Virus record (IMG/VR): IMGVR_UViG_3300031841_002508 | Span: 1 to 24,694 of that record | Source: a virus | Strand: one strand, 5' to 3' | Length of the DNA stretch: 24,694 nt | In this document: positions 15,243 through 23,719 of the stretch, piece by piece | Position numbering within the stretch: the stretch's first letter is position 1 | How the letters are laid out: each line of letters opens with the position of its first letter | Position numbers and translations under genes: made by a program | Notes under the pieces: generated by a model | Databases searched by the model: none | What the model was told of the DNA's origin: nothing | What the model saw: only the letters and a program-made list of their open reading frames with translations

Positions 15243-15531
15243 CGCAGAGAAGCACGCCATGCGTTGTGCGCCTCAAGAGGCTTGTGGCGTAGTGGTAGGG
15301 GGCAAGTATTGGCCTTGCAGGAATATCGCTGATGACCCTTGCGCCCACTTCGTAATCGAACCAAAAGATTATGCGACTGCATCTTTCTTTGGTCGCATTG
15401 AAGCAATAGTGCATTCCCACCCTGACGGAGGCCCGCCTAGCACCGCTGATAAGACTGCTTGCAGCGGAACGAAGGTTCCGTGGCATATTTGGAGCGTGCC
15501 GGACAAGCAATGGTCAATTATCGAGCCCTAA
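15223..15531 (+). CDS. JAB/MPN-domain metallopeptidase-like tail protein (N-terminal half of gpK)
   Basis: 102 residues from GTG 15223. The JAMM zinc-site residues are present: Glu19 in PQEACGVVV, then His64 and His66 in VHSHPDGGPPSTADK, with Ser73 and Asp76. Spacing after the second His is six residues to Ser rather than the usual seven. The trailing ACSGTKVPWHIWSVPD is typical of phage members. In lambda gpK this domain is fused to the NlpC/P60 domain in one protein; here the two are separate overlapping genes (22 bases). Such tail-tip proteins may act on peptidoglycan or in tail maturation; the substrate is not known. Confidence 0.87.
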   Translation: MLDFRSDAEKHAMRCAPQEACGVVVGGKYWPCRNIADDPCAHFVIEPKDYATASFFGRIEAIVHSHPDGGPPSTADKTACSGTKVPWHIWSVPDKQWSIIEP

Positions 15532-15890
15532 TTGGGAGGCAATGGGAGTACGGCAAGTTTGACTGCTTTACTTTGGTTCGTGATTGGTTTAGGTTGCGAG
15601 GAATTCAGCTGCCTGACTTTGAGCGTCCAGAAGATTTAGAAACCTGTGACAGCATCTTTTTGCAGCAAGCAGTCGCCATAGGGTTTACGCCGGTCGAGTT
15701 CAACAGCCGCAAGCCTGGCGATGTTTTGATCATGAACCTTGGCACGGCAGCACCAATGCATGCAGCGATTCTTTTGCCCAATGAGCGCATCCTTCATCAG
15801 CGTCAAGACTCGCTAAGTGCGGTAGAGCCTTTTGGGCGATACTATGTCTCTAGTGTCGCGGCGGTCTTTCGGCATGCAGCAGACAGTTAG
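15510..15890 (+). CDS. NlpC/P60-family peptidoglycan hydrolase, tail tip (C-terminal half of gpK)
   Basis: 126 residues from ATG 15510. An upstream TTG at 15459 would read into the JAB gene in another frame and is rejected. Catalytic candidates are Cys19 in GKFDCFTLVRDW and His84 in PMHAAILL, with His96 in RILHQ as a possible third residue; RKPGDVLIMNLG before the His is typical of the fold. NlpC/P60 enzymes cleave cell-wall peptide bonds (D-glutamyl-diaminopimelate type); in phage tails this probably opens a local hole during DNA entry. It overlaps the JAB gene upstream and the gpI-like gene downstream. Confidence 0.88.
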   Translation: MVNYRALIGRQWEYGKFDCFTLVRDWFRLRGIQLPDFERPEDLETCDSIFLQQAVAIGFTPVEFNSRKPGDVLIMNLGTAAPMHAAILLPNERILHQRQDSLSAVEPFGRYYVSSVAAVFRHAADS

Positions 15891-17238
15891 GTTGCTGGGT
15901 GATCTCGGAGAGCGCTATGGCTCCGAGCATAAATATCACGATTTGCGGTCTCCTGCTGACGCTCTAAAGCTGCTGTGTATAAATAAGCCTGAGCTTGCCA
16001 AAGAATTAGCTGAAGCTCATAAGCACAATATCGGCTACACCTTGGTGCAGGCCGGTGAATTTTTAGATTATGAGGATCTGAGGCTGCCGCTTGGCCGGAA
16101 CGATTTGATTTTGACTCCTGTTGTCGCCGGCAGTGGTGGTGGTGGTGTAGGGAAAATTCTTATTGGTGTTGCTCTAGTTGCCGTTGCAATTGTCGCTGCG
16201 CCTTTAGGCGCTGGCTTTTTGGGATTAGGTGCTGGCGCATTTACTGCGACCACGGGAACAGCGCTTGTTGCCGGAACTGCCACAAGTTTCGCCACGACTG
16301 CATTGCTTAGTGCTGTCTCTGTTGCGCTTGGTACGTTGGGCACTGGCTTGATTTTGACTGGTGTTTCGCAGGTACTTTCACCGCAACCAGTCATCCCAAG
16401 TCTTAACGACAGGACAAGACCAGGACAAAATACAAATGCAACAGGCCCGCAAGGCGTTTCAAGGGCTGTCTCAGGCGAACAATCCTATGCTTTTGCTGGT
16501 CCTGCAAATACTGTCGGCATAGGCGCAACAATCCCGCTTGTTTACGGCAAAATGCTGATCGGCAGCAATTTAATTTCCTCTACTGTTGATGTAACAAATG
16601 AAAGCGATCCTACTAGTGAATTTTTTGTGGCCCCAGGGCCATCATCGGTCACTGTCAACAGCGACAAGGTTACAAATAGATTTGCAAATCTCAACGGGCT
16701 GAGAACGAGGAGATGGGCTGACGCAGATATCCGCATTGAGGATGATCAAGGCTCAAGGGGATACAACAGGCGCATTTACAATTCAAGCCTGGATTTCAGC
16801 GATACCGGCGGCTCAATTGAAGCTGGAGGCCTGAGGAACTGGGGTGGAAGCAATGACGAAGAAATTAGGCAAAATTTGCAGATCTTTTTCCAGCTTGATC
16901 GAGGGCTTTCGAGGACGATTGGGCTGAAGCTTGTTCCTGCATTCTTGACGTACGAAATTACTGTTGAAAAGACTAATTACTCTGGAACTTCACCGATTTT
17001 CTCAAGGGTGCAAGGCACGATCCAAGGGCTTTTGACTCAGACGGACAGGTTTAAATGGGCGCACGCAATCACTTACGGTCAAAGTGGAGCAGAGGATAAC
17101 GACACAGAAGTGCTGATCAAAGTTCGGATTGTCAAGACAGACGCAGAGCCCAACCAACGCATCAGTCTGCTTAATGCTGGCTACGAGTACTTCTTTGATG
17201 ATGATCAGAATTACACCGAAAATCTCGTGGGAGGCTGA
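15874..17238 (+). CDS. tail assembly protein I-like, with long C-terminal extension
   Basis: 454 residues from ATG 15874, where TVRLLGDLGERYG begins as in other gpI proteins; an in-frame ATG at 15844 is possible and would add 10 residues. Residues 1-80 form the beta-grasp-like gpI domain (SPADALKLLCINKPELAKEL). A Gly-rich hinge (GSGGGG, about 86-92) precedes a hydrophobic Ala/Gly/Val stretch to about 165 that could insert in membrane. Around 205-235 is ANTVGIGATIPLVYGKMLIGS, a conserved end segment of gpI. Lambda gpI is only 223 aa; the remaining 220 or so residues here are extra and unassigned. The gene overlaps the NlpC gene by 17 bases, and is followed after 2 bases by the hub gene. Confidence 0.82.
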   Translation: MQQTVRLLGDLGERYGSEHKYHDLRSPADALKLLCINKPELAKELAEAHKHNIGYTLVQAGEFLDYEDLRLPLGRNDLILTPVVAGSGGGGVGKILIGVALVAVAIVAAPLGAGFLGLGAGAFTATTGTALVAGTATSFATTALLSAVSVALGTLGTGLILTGVSQVLSPQPVIPSLNDRTRPGQNTNATGPQGVSRAVSGEQSYAFAGPANTVGIGATIPLVYGKMLIGSNLISSTVDVTNESDPTSEFFVAPGPSSVTVNSDKVTNRFANLNGLRTRRWADADIRIEDDQGSRGYNRRIYNSSLDFSDTGGSIEAGGLRNWGGSNDEEIRQNLQIFFQLDRGLSRTIGLKLVPAFLTYEITVEKTNYSGTSPIFSRVQGTIQGLLTQTDRFKWAHAITYGQSGAEDNDTEVLIKVRIVKTDAEPNQRISLLNAGYEYFFDDDQNYTENLVGG

Positions 17239-17240
17239 TC

Positions 17241-19319
17241 ATGGGACTTAATTCAAACTCCGTCATTAAGATCGTTGACCTGCTTTGCGAAGGCCCGATT
17301 GAAGGCATCGTGGGCGATCGTCAAGGGATTTATCTCGATGAGTCCCCTCTTGAGTCTTCAGCAGGTGATGAACTCGTCAGGAAGGACTATGTTACTTACA
17401 AGCATCAGGTAGGCGGCGCGGAACCAGGGTATTTACCGCAGGCAAAATACAGAACAAGCGTGGTTAAAGAAGGTCCGGGAGAGATTGGATCGGACTACCG
17501 CGAAATATTGAGTGAGGATGGGAGCAAGGTGACCAGCCGCGATTATGGGGCGGGGCAGAAAACCTTCACAGTCACCAACCTTGATGTTGATACTGTCGAT
17601 TTAGTCTTTACTATCCCAAGGCTTTTTTCCACGGCGCAAGAAGGCCTAGTGCGGGGTCAGCTGTTTGATGCGCAGATCTTCTTTGATGTATTTGTTCAGG
17701 CTGAAGGCAGTGGCGGGCCTTTTAGAAGAGTTCAGGTAAGCAAGGTTAGCGATATCAGCGAAGATTTCAGGCTGAATGCTGCTGGCAGGGTTTTTTACAT
17801 TGAAGGCATTAGCACTACGGCCTACCAGTACAAGATTAGTGGTATCGATCTTGCAGGCAGAGGACAGGGGCCTTGGAATATTCGAGTTCGCAAGTACCCG
17901 CAAGATGAATACCAAGGCGAAATCCCGCACACTCGAGCCGATGCTGCAGATGTTGACCAGGACATTTTTCGGGCAACTTTTAGGGAGTTTCAGGATATCG
18001 AGAAGGACATCCCGCTCAAGAATGGTCGGGCAAATACGTTGCTCTGGTCTTCGGTCATTGAGCATGTAAATAATCGAACTGCTTATCGTTATTCTGCAAC
18101 TGTAGGGATGAGCATCTCTACAGAAGAGTTTCAGAGCCTACCGACAAGGTCTTACTTGGTGAAAGGCAAAAAAGTTCCTATTCCTTCCAATGCTGTGCCG
18201 CGAGAAGATGGGAGCCTAGAGTTTATTGGGCCATTTAATGGTTTGGTTGGTGAAAACGCTTGGACGACATGCCCTGTTTGCATCTTTCATGATCTGCTGG
18301 TGCGCGACAGATATGGTGCCGGGCATTTTGTTAATTCCAACAACTTGAGTTGGGTTGATTTGTATCCTCTAGCTCAGTATGCAAACGAGCTAATTGATGG
18401 CGAACCACGATTCGCCTGCAATGTTGCAGTATCTGCTCAAGCAGATGCTTTTCAAGTCCTGCAGGATTTTGCCAGCATCTTTAGGGGGATGATGTATTGG
18501 CAATCAAACATCATTCAAGTAACGGCTGATCACGGCAACCTTGATGGAACGAATGTCGATCCTGTTCACATCTTCTCAAACTCAAATGTTGTTGGCGGAG
18601 TTTTTGCTTACAGCGGATCATCCTTAAAAACCCGCAGCACTAGCATCAGGGTTCGATATATCGATCCAGATAATTTTTACAAGCCCAACGTCCTGGTGAT
18701 CGAGGACTCTGAATTGATATCCAAGTACGGTTATCAAGTCAAAGAGGTCTTGGCGTTTGGTTGTACGTCGAAAAATCAAGCACGACGTTTAGGGCGTTGG
18801 ATGATGAAAGCTGAGGAGCTTGACGCTAATACGGTTGCTTTTGCAGTTGGCTTGGATGGTGCGCTGGTTTTCCCTGGTCAAGTATTTGCCATTCAGGATG
18901 AATTGCGTGCTGCAACGCGATTGTCTGGCAGGATCAGCAGTTCAACAACAACCAGCATTGTTGCTGATCAGACAATCACACTGCCTGACGGTGACAATCC
19001 AACTTTGATGTGCGTCTTGAGTGACGGGACGGTTGAGAGCAGGCCTATTGACGTTGCGAATACAACTGGCACGACAATTGCTGTGACTCTTGCTTTCAGC
19101 TCAGCTCCGCTCGCGCAGGCCATCTACTCGATTAGCACTAGCGACGTGAATGAGCAGAAGTTCCGCTGCCTTTCGGTCGCTGACAACAATGATGGGACGT
19201 TCGCTGTTGTAGCCGTTGAGTTCAACGACAGCATCTACCAGGCGGCAGATGCGGCAGAAGACTTGGAGTTCTTAGATGTAACTACTGTGGATGAGAAGCC
19301 ACCCGCACCCGTAATCTGA
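17241..19319 (+). CDS. tail tip attachment/hub protein J-like, N-terminal part
   Basis: 692 residues, Shine-Dalgarno GGGAGG at 17229-17234. The start LNSNSVIKIVDLLCEGPIEG, IVGDRQGIYLDESPL is the hallmark of gpJ central tail hubs. The segments FVQAEGSGGPFRRV, TSTAYQYKISGIDLAG-like ISTTAYQYKISGIDLAG, RDRYGAGHFVNSNNLSW and FQVLQDFASIFRGMMYWQSN follow in the usual order. The end (FLDVTTVDEKPPAPVI) corresponds to the linker that in lambda J leads directly into the fibronectin domains. Here there is a stop, and the next gene begins in a -1 frame at TGATG. The hub forms the trimeric distal end of the tail and the platform for host-binding domains. Confidence 0.93.
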   Translation: MGLNSNSVIKIVDLLCEGPIEGIVGDRQGIYLDESPLESSAGDELVRKDYVTYKHQVGGAEPGYLPQAKYRTSVVKEGPGEIGSDYREILSEDGSKVTSRDYGAGQKTFTVTNLDVDTVDLVFTIPRLFSTAQEGLVRGQLFDAQIFFDVFVQAEGSGGPFRRVQVSKVSDISEDFRLNAAGRVFYIEGISTTAYQYKISGIDLAGRGQGPWNIRVRKYPQDEYQGEIPHTRADAADVDQDIFRATFREFQDIEKDIPLKNGRANTLLWSSVIEHVNNRTAYRYSATVGMSISTEEFQSLPTRSYLVKGKKVPIPSNAVPREDGSLEFIGPFNGLVGENAWTTCPVCIFHDLLVRDRYGAGHFVNSNNLSWVDLYPLAQYANELIDGEPRFACNVAVSAQADAFQVLQDFASIFRGMMYWQSNIIQVTADHGNLDGTNVDPVHIFSNSNVVGGVFAYSGSSLKTRSTSIRVRYIDPDNFYKPNVLVIEDSELISKYGYQVKEVLAFGCTSKNQARRLGRWMMKAEELDANTVAFAVGLDGALVFPGQVFAIQDELRAATRLSGRISSSTTTSIVADQTITLPDGDNPTLMCVLSDGTVESRPIDVANTTGTTIAVTLAFSSAPLAQAIYSISTSDVNEQKFRCLSVADNNDGTFAVVAVEFNDSIYQAADAAEDLEFLDVTTVDEKPPAPVI

Positions 19320-20848
19320 TGCCGATTGACTTCCAGCTGATCGTAAAAGACGGTGCGGTAACCAACCGCGCAATCACCTCTTGGGCAAGGGGAGAGGGTG
19401 GTGGATTTACAACGTCTTTTGACGTTAAGCATCGATTGAATCAAGGCACCTTCACTCAGTTCAACACAACTGCGTCGAGCTTTGCTTACGAAGGAGTGCC
19501 ACCCGGCACAACGTTTGAGGTGCAGGTAAGAGCTGTTGGTGTTGGCTTTCCGCCCAAGAAGTCTCGTTATGTGAAAGCAACGAGTATTGCGCCTGACCTG
19601 CCTAGGAGCATTTCTTCTGACCCTGAGGCAGGGGTTACTCAGCTTGTTCCAAATGTGTCGTCACTGATCTTGAAGCCAATTGACGACAAACAGGCTGTCT
19701 TGTCTTGGATTGCTCCTGTAAGTGAAAAGTTGAACAACCTGACAGCAATCGTTAGGCATTCAACCAAGACAGATGGAACGGGGACGTTTGCAAATTCAGT
19801 CAAACTAGTTGAAGCTTCTGTCCTTTCCAATGGAGTCAATGTGCCGCTGCTTAGCGGTGAATACATCGTCAAGCTGAAAGATCAGACGACCCGTCGGCTG
19901 AGCGATACAGCTGTCAGCGTTGTGACGAGCATCCCAGAAGCATTAGACAACAGTCCAGTCTTGAGCATTCGAGAAGACCAAGGTGACCTGCCATTTAGCA
20001 GTGGAAGTTATATGCGCGGCGTGTTCTACAGCGACCTTTATGGCGGGCTGGTTTTGGATGGCGATGCACTTTGGGATGAAGAGGTTCAAGGAAACATCGA
20101 TGATCTGACTGAAGTTGACTTCATCGGGACTCGTAAGTTCAGGGGGGAATACGAGTTCAGCACCGTTTTAGATCTTGGCGGCAAGTTTGCGGTAACGCTC
20201 GACCGCATTCTTGCCAATGAAGGTCTGTATCCGGGCACGACGATAGATGAACGCACCGAACTGATTGATAGCTGGACTGATATTGACGATGTTGATGAAA
20301 ACGACAATTTGATTTACCAGGCAGAAGACACTTCTGCAACGCTCTACTTCCGAGCTAGCAACGACGAGCTGAGGGATGACGAGATCATGCTTGAGCAGAC
20401 GAACGATCCTTTGACAGACAATTTATTGCTCGAAGACGGCAGTGCCTTGCTGCAAGAGTCGTCGGTTGTTTTTGGTGCGTGGAGCCCCTTGGATCGCAAC
20501 ACGTTTGTCGGCAGAGTCTTCCAGTTCAAGGCTGAGCTGGAGACTGACCATATCGACCAGACGCCCGTTGTTACTGAGCTTGGCTTCAACGTGTCAATGC
20601 CTCCACGAGTAGAGAATGGTGCCTTGAGGGCATCTGGGGCTGCTGCTGATGCTGTGACCTTCACAAATGCGTTCTATCAGGCACCGACGATTGGCATCAC
20701 GGCTTTCAATCTTCAGAGCGGGGACTATTATGAACTCACATCCGTGACTCGTACTGGATTCACTGTCCACTTCAAGGATTCGACCAATTCTTCTGTGGAT
20801 CGCAACTACCAGTACGTGGCAGCGGGCTATGGATCTGAGCAGCCTTAA
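19319..20848 (+). CDS. gpJ C-terminal-like protein with fibronectin-type domains
   Basis: 509 residues. The first 90 or so (VKDGAVTNRAITSWARGEGG, FEVQVRAVGVGFPPKKS) look like the fibronectin-type III domain that follows the hub in gpJ, and about 100-205 (DDKQAVLSWIAPVSEK, GEYIVKLKDQTTR) like a second. The middle part is acidic with no assigned domain (LTDNLLLEDGSALLQE). Residues about 425-509 (VTFTNAFYQAPTIGITAF, NLQSGDYYELTS, YQYVAAGYG) match a lectin-like beta domain common at the ends of phage J proteins. No ribosome-binding site is visible; initiation is likely coupled to the preceding stop (TGATG). It most likely assembles on the hub. Confidence 0.82.
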   Translation: MPIDFQLIVKDGAVTNRAITSWARGEGGGFTTSFDVKHRLNQGTFTQFNTTASSFAYEGVPPGTTFEVQVRAVGVGFPPKKSRYVKATSIAPDLPRSISSDPEAGVTQLVPNVSSLILKPIDDKQAVLSWIAPVSEKLNNLTAIVRHSTKTDGTGTFANSVKLVEASVLSNGVNVPLLSGEYIVKLKDQTTRRLSDTAVSVVTSIPEALDNSPVLSIREDQGDLPFSSGSYMRGVFYSDLYGGLVLDGDALWDEEVQGNIDDLTEVDFIGTRKFRGEYEFSTVLDLGGKFAVTLDRILANEGLYPGTTIDERTELIDSWTDIDDVDENDNLIYQAEDTSATLYFRASNDELRDDEIMLEQTNDPLTDNLLLEDGSALLQESSVVFGAWSPLDRNTFVGRVFQFKAELETDHIDQTPVVTELGFNVSMPPRVENGALRASGAAADAVTFTNAFYQAPTIGITAFNLQSGDYYELTSVTRTGFTVHFKDSTNSSVDRNYQYVAAGYGSEQP

Positions 20849-20850
20849 AA

Positions 20851-22233
20851 ATGGCACGTTCTGAGTACAACATCCCAAACCAGAGCGGAAGCGGCTTCCG
20901 ATCTGACCTGAATATTGCACTGGCTGCTATCCGCACTAACAACAGTGGGGCTGGAGTGCCTTCGAACCAGTTCGACTACATGCAGTACGTCGAAGATACA
21001 GTCGGAGACCCCAATGTTGACGTTGTCTATCAGCGTGGAAGAACAACTACTTTCTACAGGTTATACAAGATCGGCGGCCCGCATTACTTCCGGGATGGAA
21101 CAGCGGCGGCACCAAGTCTGACGTTCGATAGCGACGTTGATACCGGGATTAGCAGGCCAGCAGCTAACACGCTTGCTTTTTCTACTGCAGGCGTTGAAGC
21201 CTTTCGTGTTGATTCAAGTGGTCGGGTCGGCATTGGTCAACCCGCGCCTGATTCCCCCCTTCATGTAAAAAGAGCAACGCAGGGCACCATTCAAAAGTGG
21301 GCTGCTGATTTAGGTGTTAATGACAGAACTTGCGAGCTTTTGTCGCCTGAATCGGATAGTATAACCGAACCATTTATTTTTTCAACGAACAACTCTTGGC
21401 GTTTTCGGGTTGATACAACTGAAGCCTTAACGATTGATGACATTGGTCATGTTGGCATTGGTCTTACTAACCCCAGTGATTACAAAACTAATGCAGATGA
21501 TCTAGTTGTTGGCGACATCTCCGATGGCAATGGGCACGGCATCACTGTTGCTTGCGGTTCAACTAATGCAGGCCGTATTTGTTTTGCTGATGGAACGGAC
21601 ACCGCCAGTGAACAACGCGGGATGGTGGTTTATGTGCATGGAACCAATGATGTAATGCAGGTCCATGTTGAAGGAACTCAGGTTGCGACATTTGATGCAA
21701 ATGATTTGTATGTCATGGGAGTCACTCAATCAGGTGGAAACACAGCAGGTGGTGTCGTTAAAGCAGAAGGATTTAACACTAAAGCTGGTCATTCTGGAAG
21801 CCTACAAAACAACAATTTCAATGTTTCATGGTCTTCACCGAATGCTCAGTTATACATTGACAATGTAAACCTAGGCACAATCGCTAGTTCTTCTGATTAT
21901 CGAATTAAGCAAAACATTTCCACCATTACAACGGAATGTATTGACAGAATTAAGCTGCTACGCCCTGTTCAATATGAATTTGGAAGCTACGGAGAGTTGT
22001 TTACGCCTGATGGTGTCATTCGTGAAGGTTTTATCGCGCATGAAGTTGCAAGTGTAATTTCAAGCGGTGTTGAAGGCGAAAAAGATGACCCTAACTGCAT
22101 TCAATCACTTCGCCTTGACGCAATCCTGAGCGTTACGGTCAAGGCACTGCAAGAAGCAGTGACTAAGATCGAAACACTTGAAACCAGTGTCGCTTCACTT
22201 GAAGCCCGTATTACTGCACTGGAGACTGTCTAA
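20851..22233 (+). CDS. tail fibre with C-terminal S74 intramolecular chaperone
   Basis: 460 residues. The N-terminus (IPNQSGSGFRSDLNIALAAI) is a virion-attachment-like motif seen in fibres of aquatic phages. The shaft contains repeated fibre motifs: DTGISRPAANTLAFSTAGVE with VDSSGRVGIG, and again TEALTIDDIGHVGIG. The C-terminal about 113 residues form a Peptidase S74 chaperone: SDYRIKQNIS gives Ser348 and Lys353, the Ser/Lys dyad with the spacing of the K1F endosialidase. LLRPVQYEFG and GFIAHEV are also diagnostic, and the end is a heptad coiled coil (LETSVASLEARITALE). The chaperone folds the trimer, then cuts itself off before Ser348, leaving about 347 residues on the virion. Confidence 0.93.
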   Translation: MARSEYNIPNQSGSGFRSDLNIALAAIRTNNSGAGVPSNQFDYMQYVEDTVGDPNVDVVYQRGRTTTFYRLYKIGGPHYFRDGTAAAPSLTFDSDVDTGISRPAANTLAFSTAGVEAFRVDSSGRVGIGQPAPDSPLHVKRATQGTIQKWAADLGVNDRTCELLSPESDSITEPFIFSTNNSWRFRVDTTEALTIDDIGHVGIGLTNPSDYKTNADDLVVGDISDGNGHGITVACGSTNAGRICFADGTDTASEQRGMVVYVHGTNDVMQVHVEGTQVATFDANDLYVMGVTQSGGNTAGGVVKAEGFNTKAGHSGSLQNNNFNVSWSSPNAQLYIDNVNLGTIASSSDYRIKQNISTITTECIDRIKLLRPVQYEFGSYGELFTPDGVIREGFIAHEVASVISSGVEGEKDDPNCIQSLRLDAILSVTVKALQEAVTKIETLETSVASLEARITALETV

Positions 22234-23330
22234 TGGCTGATCGCAAACTTTCCGCGCTCACTGAGCTGACTGCACCGGCAACGGATGATCAGTTCCTTGC
22301 TCTGGACAATTCAGAAGCGCTAGACGCCGACAAGAACAAGCGGGTTCAGTTCGGTGTCCTTTGCCGAAATATCCCTGACGGCACCGTCGCTTTGCCATCA
22401 CTTGGCTTTGCTTCTGACACTGGCAACACTGGCTTCTACCGCAGTGGAGGCAATGAAATCGCTGTAAGCGTAAGTGACACTTACAAGTGCAAATTTACGG
22501 CGACCGGCTTTCAGCTTGGGACAGGAACTGCTGCTGCGCAGCTGCACACATTCAATACAGCCACTGGTGATGATGTAATCATCGAAAACAGTGAGGCTGG
22601 TGCAGGCGAAGGGCCAAACATTGCCTTCTATCGCAACTCCGCTTCACCTGCTGACAATGATGTCCTTGGAACGCTTGAGTTCCGTGGCAAGGACAGCGGC
22701 GGCAGCCCTCAGTCTTATTCAGAAATCACCGCAGGCATTGTTGACGCAAGCGCTGCCTCTGAGGATGGTCGCCTTGACTTCAGCATCACTGTTGCCGGCA
22801 CTCCGACCAATATGGTGCGGCTGCAGGAAGGCAAGATTGGCCTGAATGAGTCTGCGCCTGAAGCTCCTGTTCATATCACCAACTCAGATACTCAAATTGT
22901 TCGCCTGGAGTGTCAAAACAATGATGCTTCCTCCGGTGCAGACATCAGGATGTACCGCCATCGCAACGGTGCTGTCGGCCAAGATAATGACAACCTAAGC
23001 GCTCTGTTTTTCAGAGGGCACAACGACAACGGCACCGCCTCTCAGCGTCAGATTGACTATGCGTCAATCCAGTCGAGCATCGTTGACGCGACCAACAACA
23101 GTGAAGACGGCAAGATTGACCTGAGGGTTCAAACAGCCGGAACACTGACGAGCATGGCGGCAATCACCGCCGCGAACGTCACGCTCGGATCTCGTCCAGT
23201 CATTCCAACTCATACGCCATCTTCGGCAACTGATACTGGCACTGCAGGTGAGATTGCTTGGGACTCAAGCTATCTATACGTTTGCACCGCAACCAATACT
23301 TGGAAGCGGGCGGCATTGAGCACTTGGTGA
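22233..23330 (+). CDS. tail fibre/appendage protein with an internal duplication
   Basis: 365 residues, Shine-Dalgarno GGAG at 22221-22224, TAATG overlap with the fibre stop. The N-terminus (ADRKLSALTELTAPATDDQ) is an attachment-type motif. LPSLGFASDTGNTGFYRSGG shares the 'DTGxx' fibre motif of the preceding gene. Two similar segments follow (residues about 127-198 and 235-311), both containing xIxxYR, LxFRG and GIVDA/SIVDA...SEDGxxD. The C-terminus (GEIAWDSSYLYVCTATNT, WKRAAL) is a conserved fibre end. There is no S74 chaperone. It is probably a structural part of the host-binding apparatus; its target is unknown. Confidence 0.8.
   Translation: MADRKLSALTELTAPATDDQFLALDNSEALDADKNKRVQFGVLCRNIPDGTVALPSLGFASDTGNTGFYRSGGNEIAVSVSDTYKCKFTATGFQLGTGTAAAQLHTFNTATGDDVIIENSEAGAGEGPNIAFYRNSASPADNDVLGTLEFRGKDSGGSPQSYSEITAGIVDASAASEDGRLDFSITVAGTPTNMVRLQEGKIGLNESAPEAPVHITNSDTQIVRLECQNNDASSGADIRMYRHRNGAVGQDNDNLSALFFRGHNDNGTASQRQIDYASIQSSIVDATNNSEDGKIDLRVQTAGTLTSMAAITAANVTLGSRPVIPTHTPSSATDTGTAGEIAWDSSYLYVCTATNTWKRAALSTW
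22611..23165 (+). repeat. protein-level tandem duplication within the fibre gene
   Basis: Two copies of a segment of about 72-77 residues (22611-22826 and 22935-23165) share the order x-N/D-I-x-x-Y-R, L-x-F-R-G, the IVDA motif (GIVDASAASEDGRLD versus SIVDATNNSEDGKID) and a final V-AGT-T-M. The DNA copies are diverged, so this is an old duplication or repeated fold, not a recent direct repeat. Confidence 0.6.
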
Positions 23331-23380
23331 CCTAGCACCTGTTGCTAATCTGAGTAAACTGCCCTTAGGGGGTGCCATCG

Positions 23381-23719
23381 ATGGCTGTTCAACCTGGGAC
23401 GTACAACATCACGCTTCAGCGGCGAGCAGACTACAGTGTTTTGCTGCAGTTCAAGGACAGCAATGCTGCAGCAATAGATCTAACCGGCTGGACCGCCGCC
23501 GCACAAGCTTGGAATAAAGACCGCACTAAAAAGCACGCTGATTTTGCGATTGACTACACCAACCGCTTGAGCGGTGAGGTCACGATAAGCCTGACAGACA
23601 CGCAAACAGAACTATTCCCTGACGAGGCATACTATGACGTGCTTCTGACTGACACCAGCGGACTCAAGGAGTACTACTTAGAAGGCGTCATCTCTGTCTC
23701 TGAGGGGTACACAGCATGA
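23381..23719 (+). CDS. small BppU-like/Ig-like fibre-region protein
   Basis: 112 residues from ATG 23381. A run of Gs (23368-23372) at good spacing supports this over the in-frame GTG at 23372. The sequence (QPGTYNITLQRRADYSVLLQ, FKDSNAAAIDLTGWTAAAQ, TDTQTELFPDEAYYDVLLTD, EYYLEGVISVSEGYTA) has the layout of N-terminal domains of baseplate/tail upper proteins (BppU-like): a beta sandwich with 'xDLTGWTxxxQ' and 'YYDV'. These usually attach further receptor-binding proteins. It is separated from the preceding gene by about 50 bases, the longest gap in the fibre region, in which I see no clear promoter. It overlaps the next gene by 4 bases (ATGA). Confidence 0.78.
   Translation: MAVQPGTYNITLQRRADYSVLLQFKDSNAAAIDLTGWTAAAQAWNKDRTKKHADFAIDYTNRLSGEVTISLTDTQTELFPDEAYYDVLLTDTSGLKEYYLEGVISVSEGYTA

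Noticed and set aside
15459-15509. TTG start 17 codons upstream of the NlpC/P60 gene
   Set aside because: The added codons lie deep in the JAB coding region, and family members begin close to the YRALIGRQWEYGKFDC segment that ATG 15510 supplies.
23331-23380. Promoter or terminator in the gap before the BppU-like gene
   Set aside because: Only a 3-bp CCC/GGG pairing without a T-tract and no convincing -35/-10 pair; it looks like ordinary spacer with a Shine-Dalgarno.
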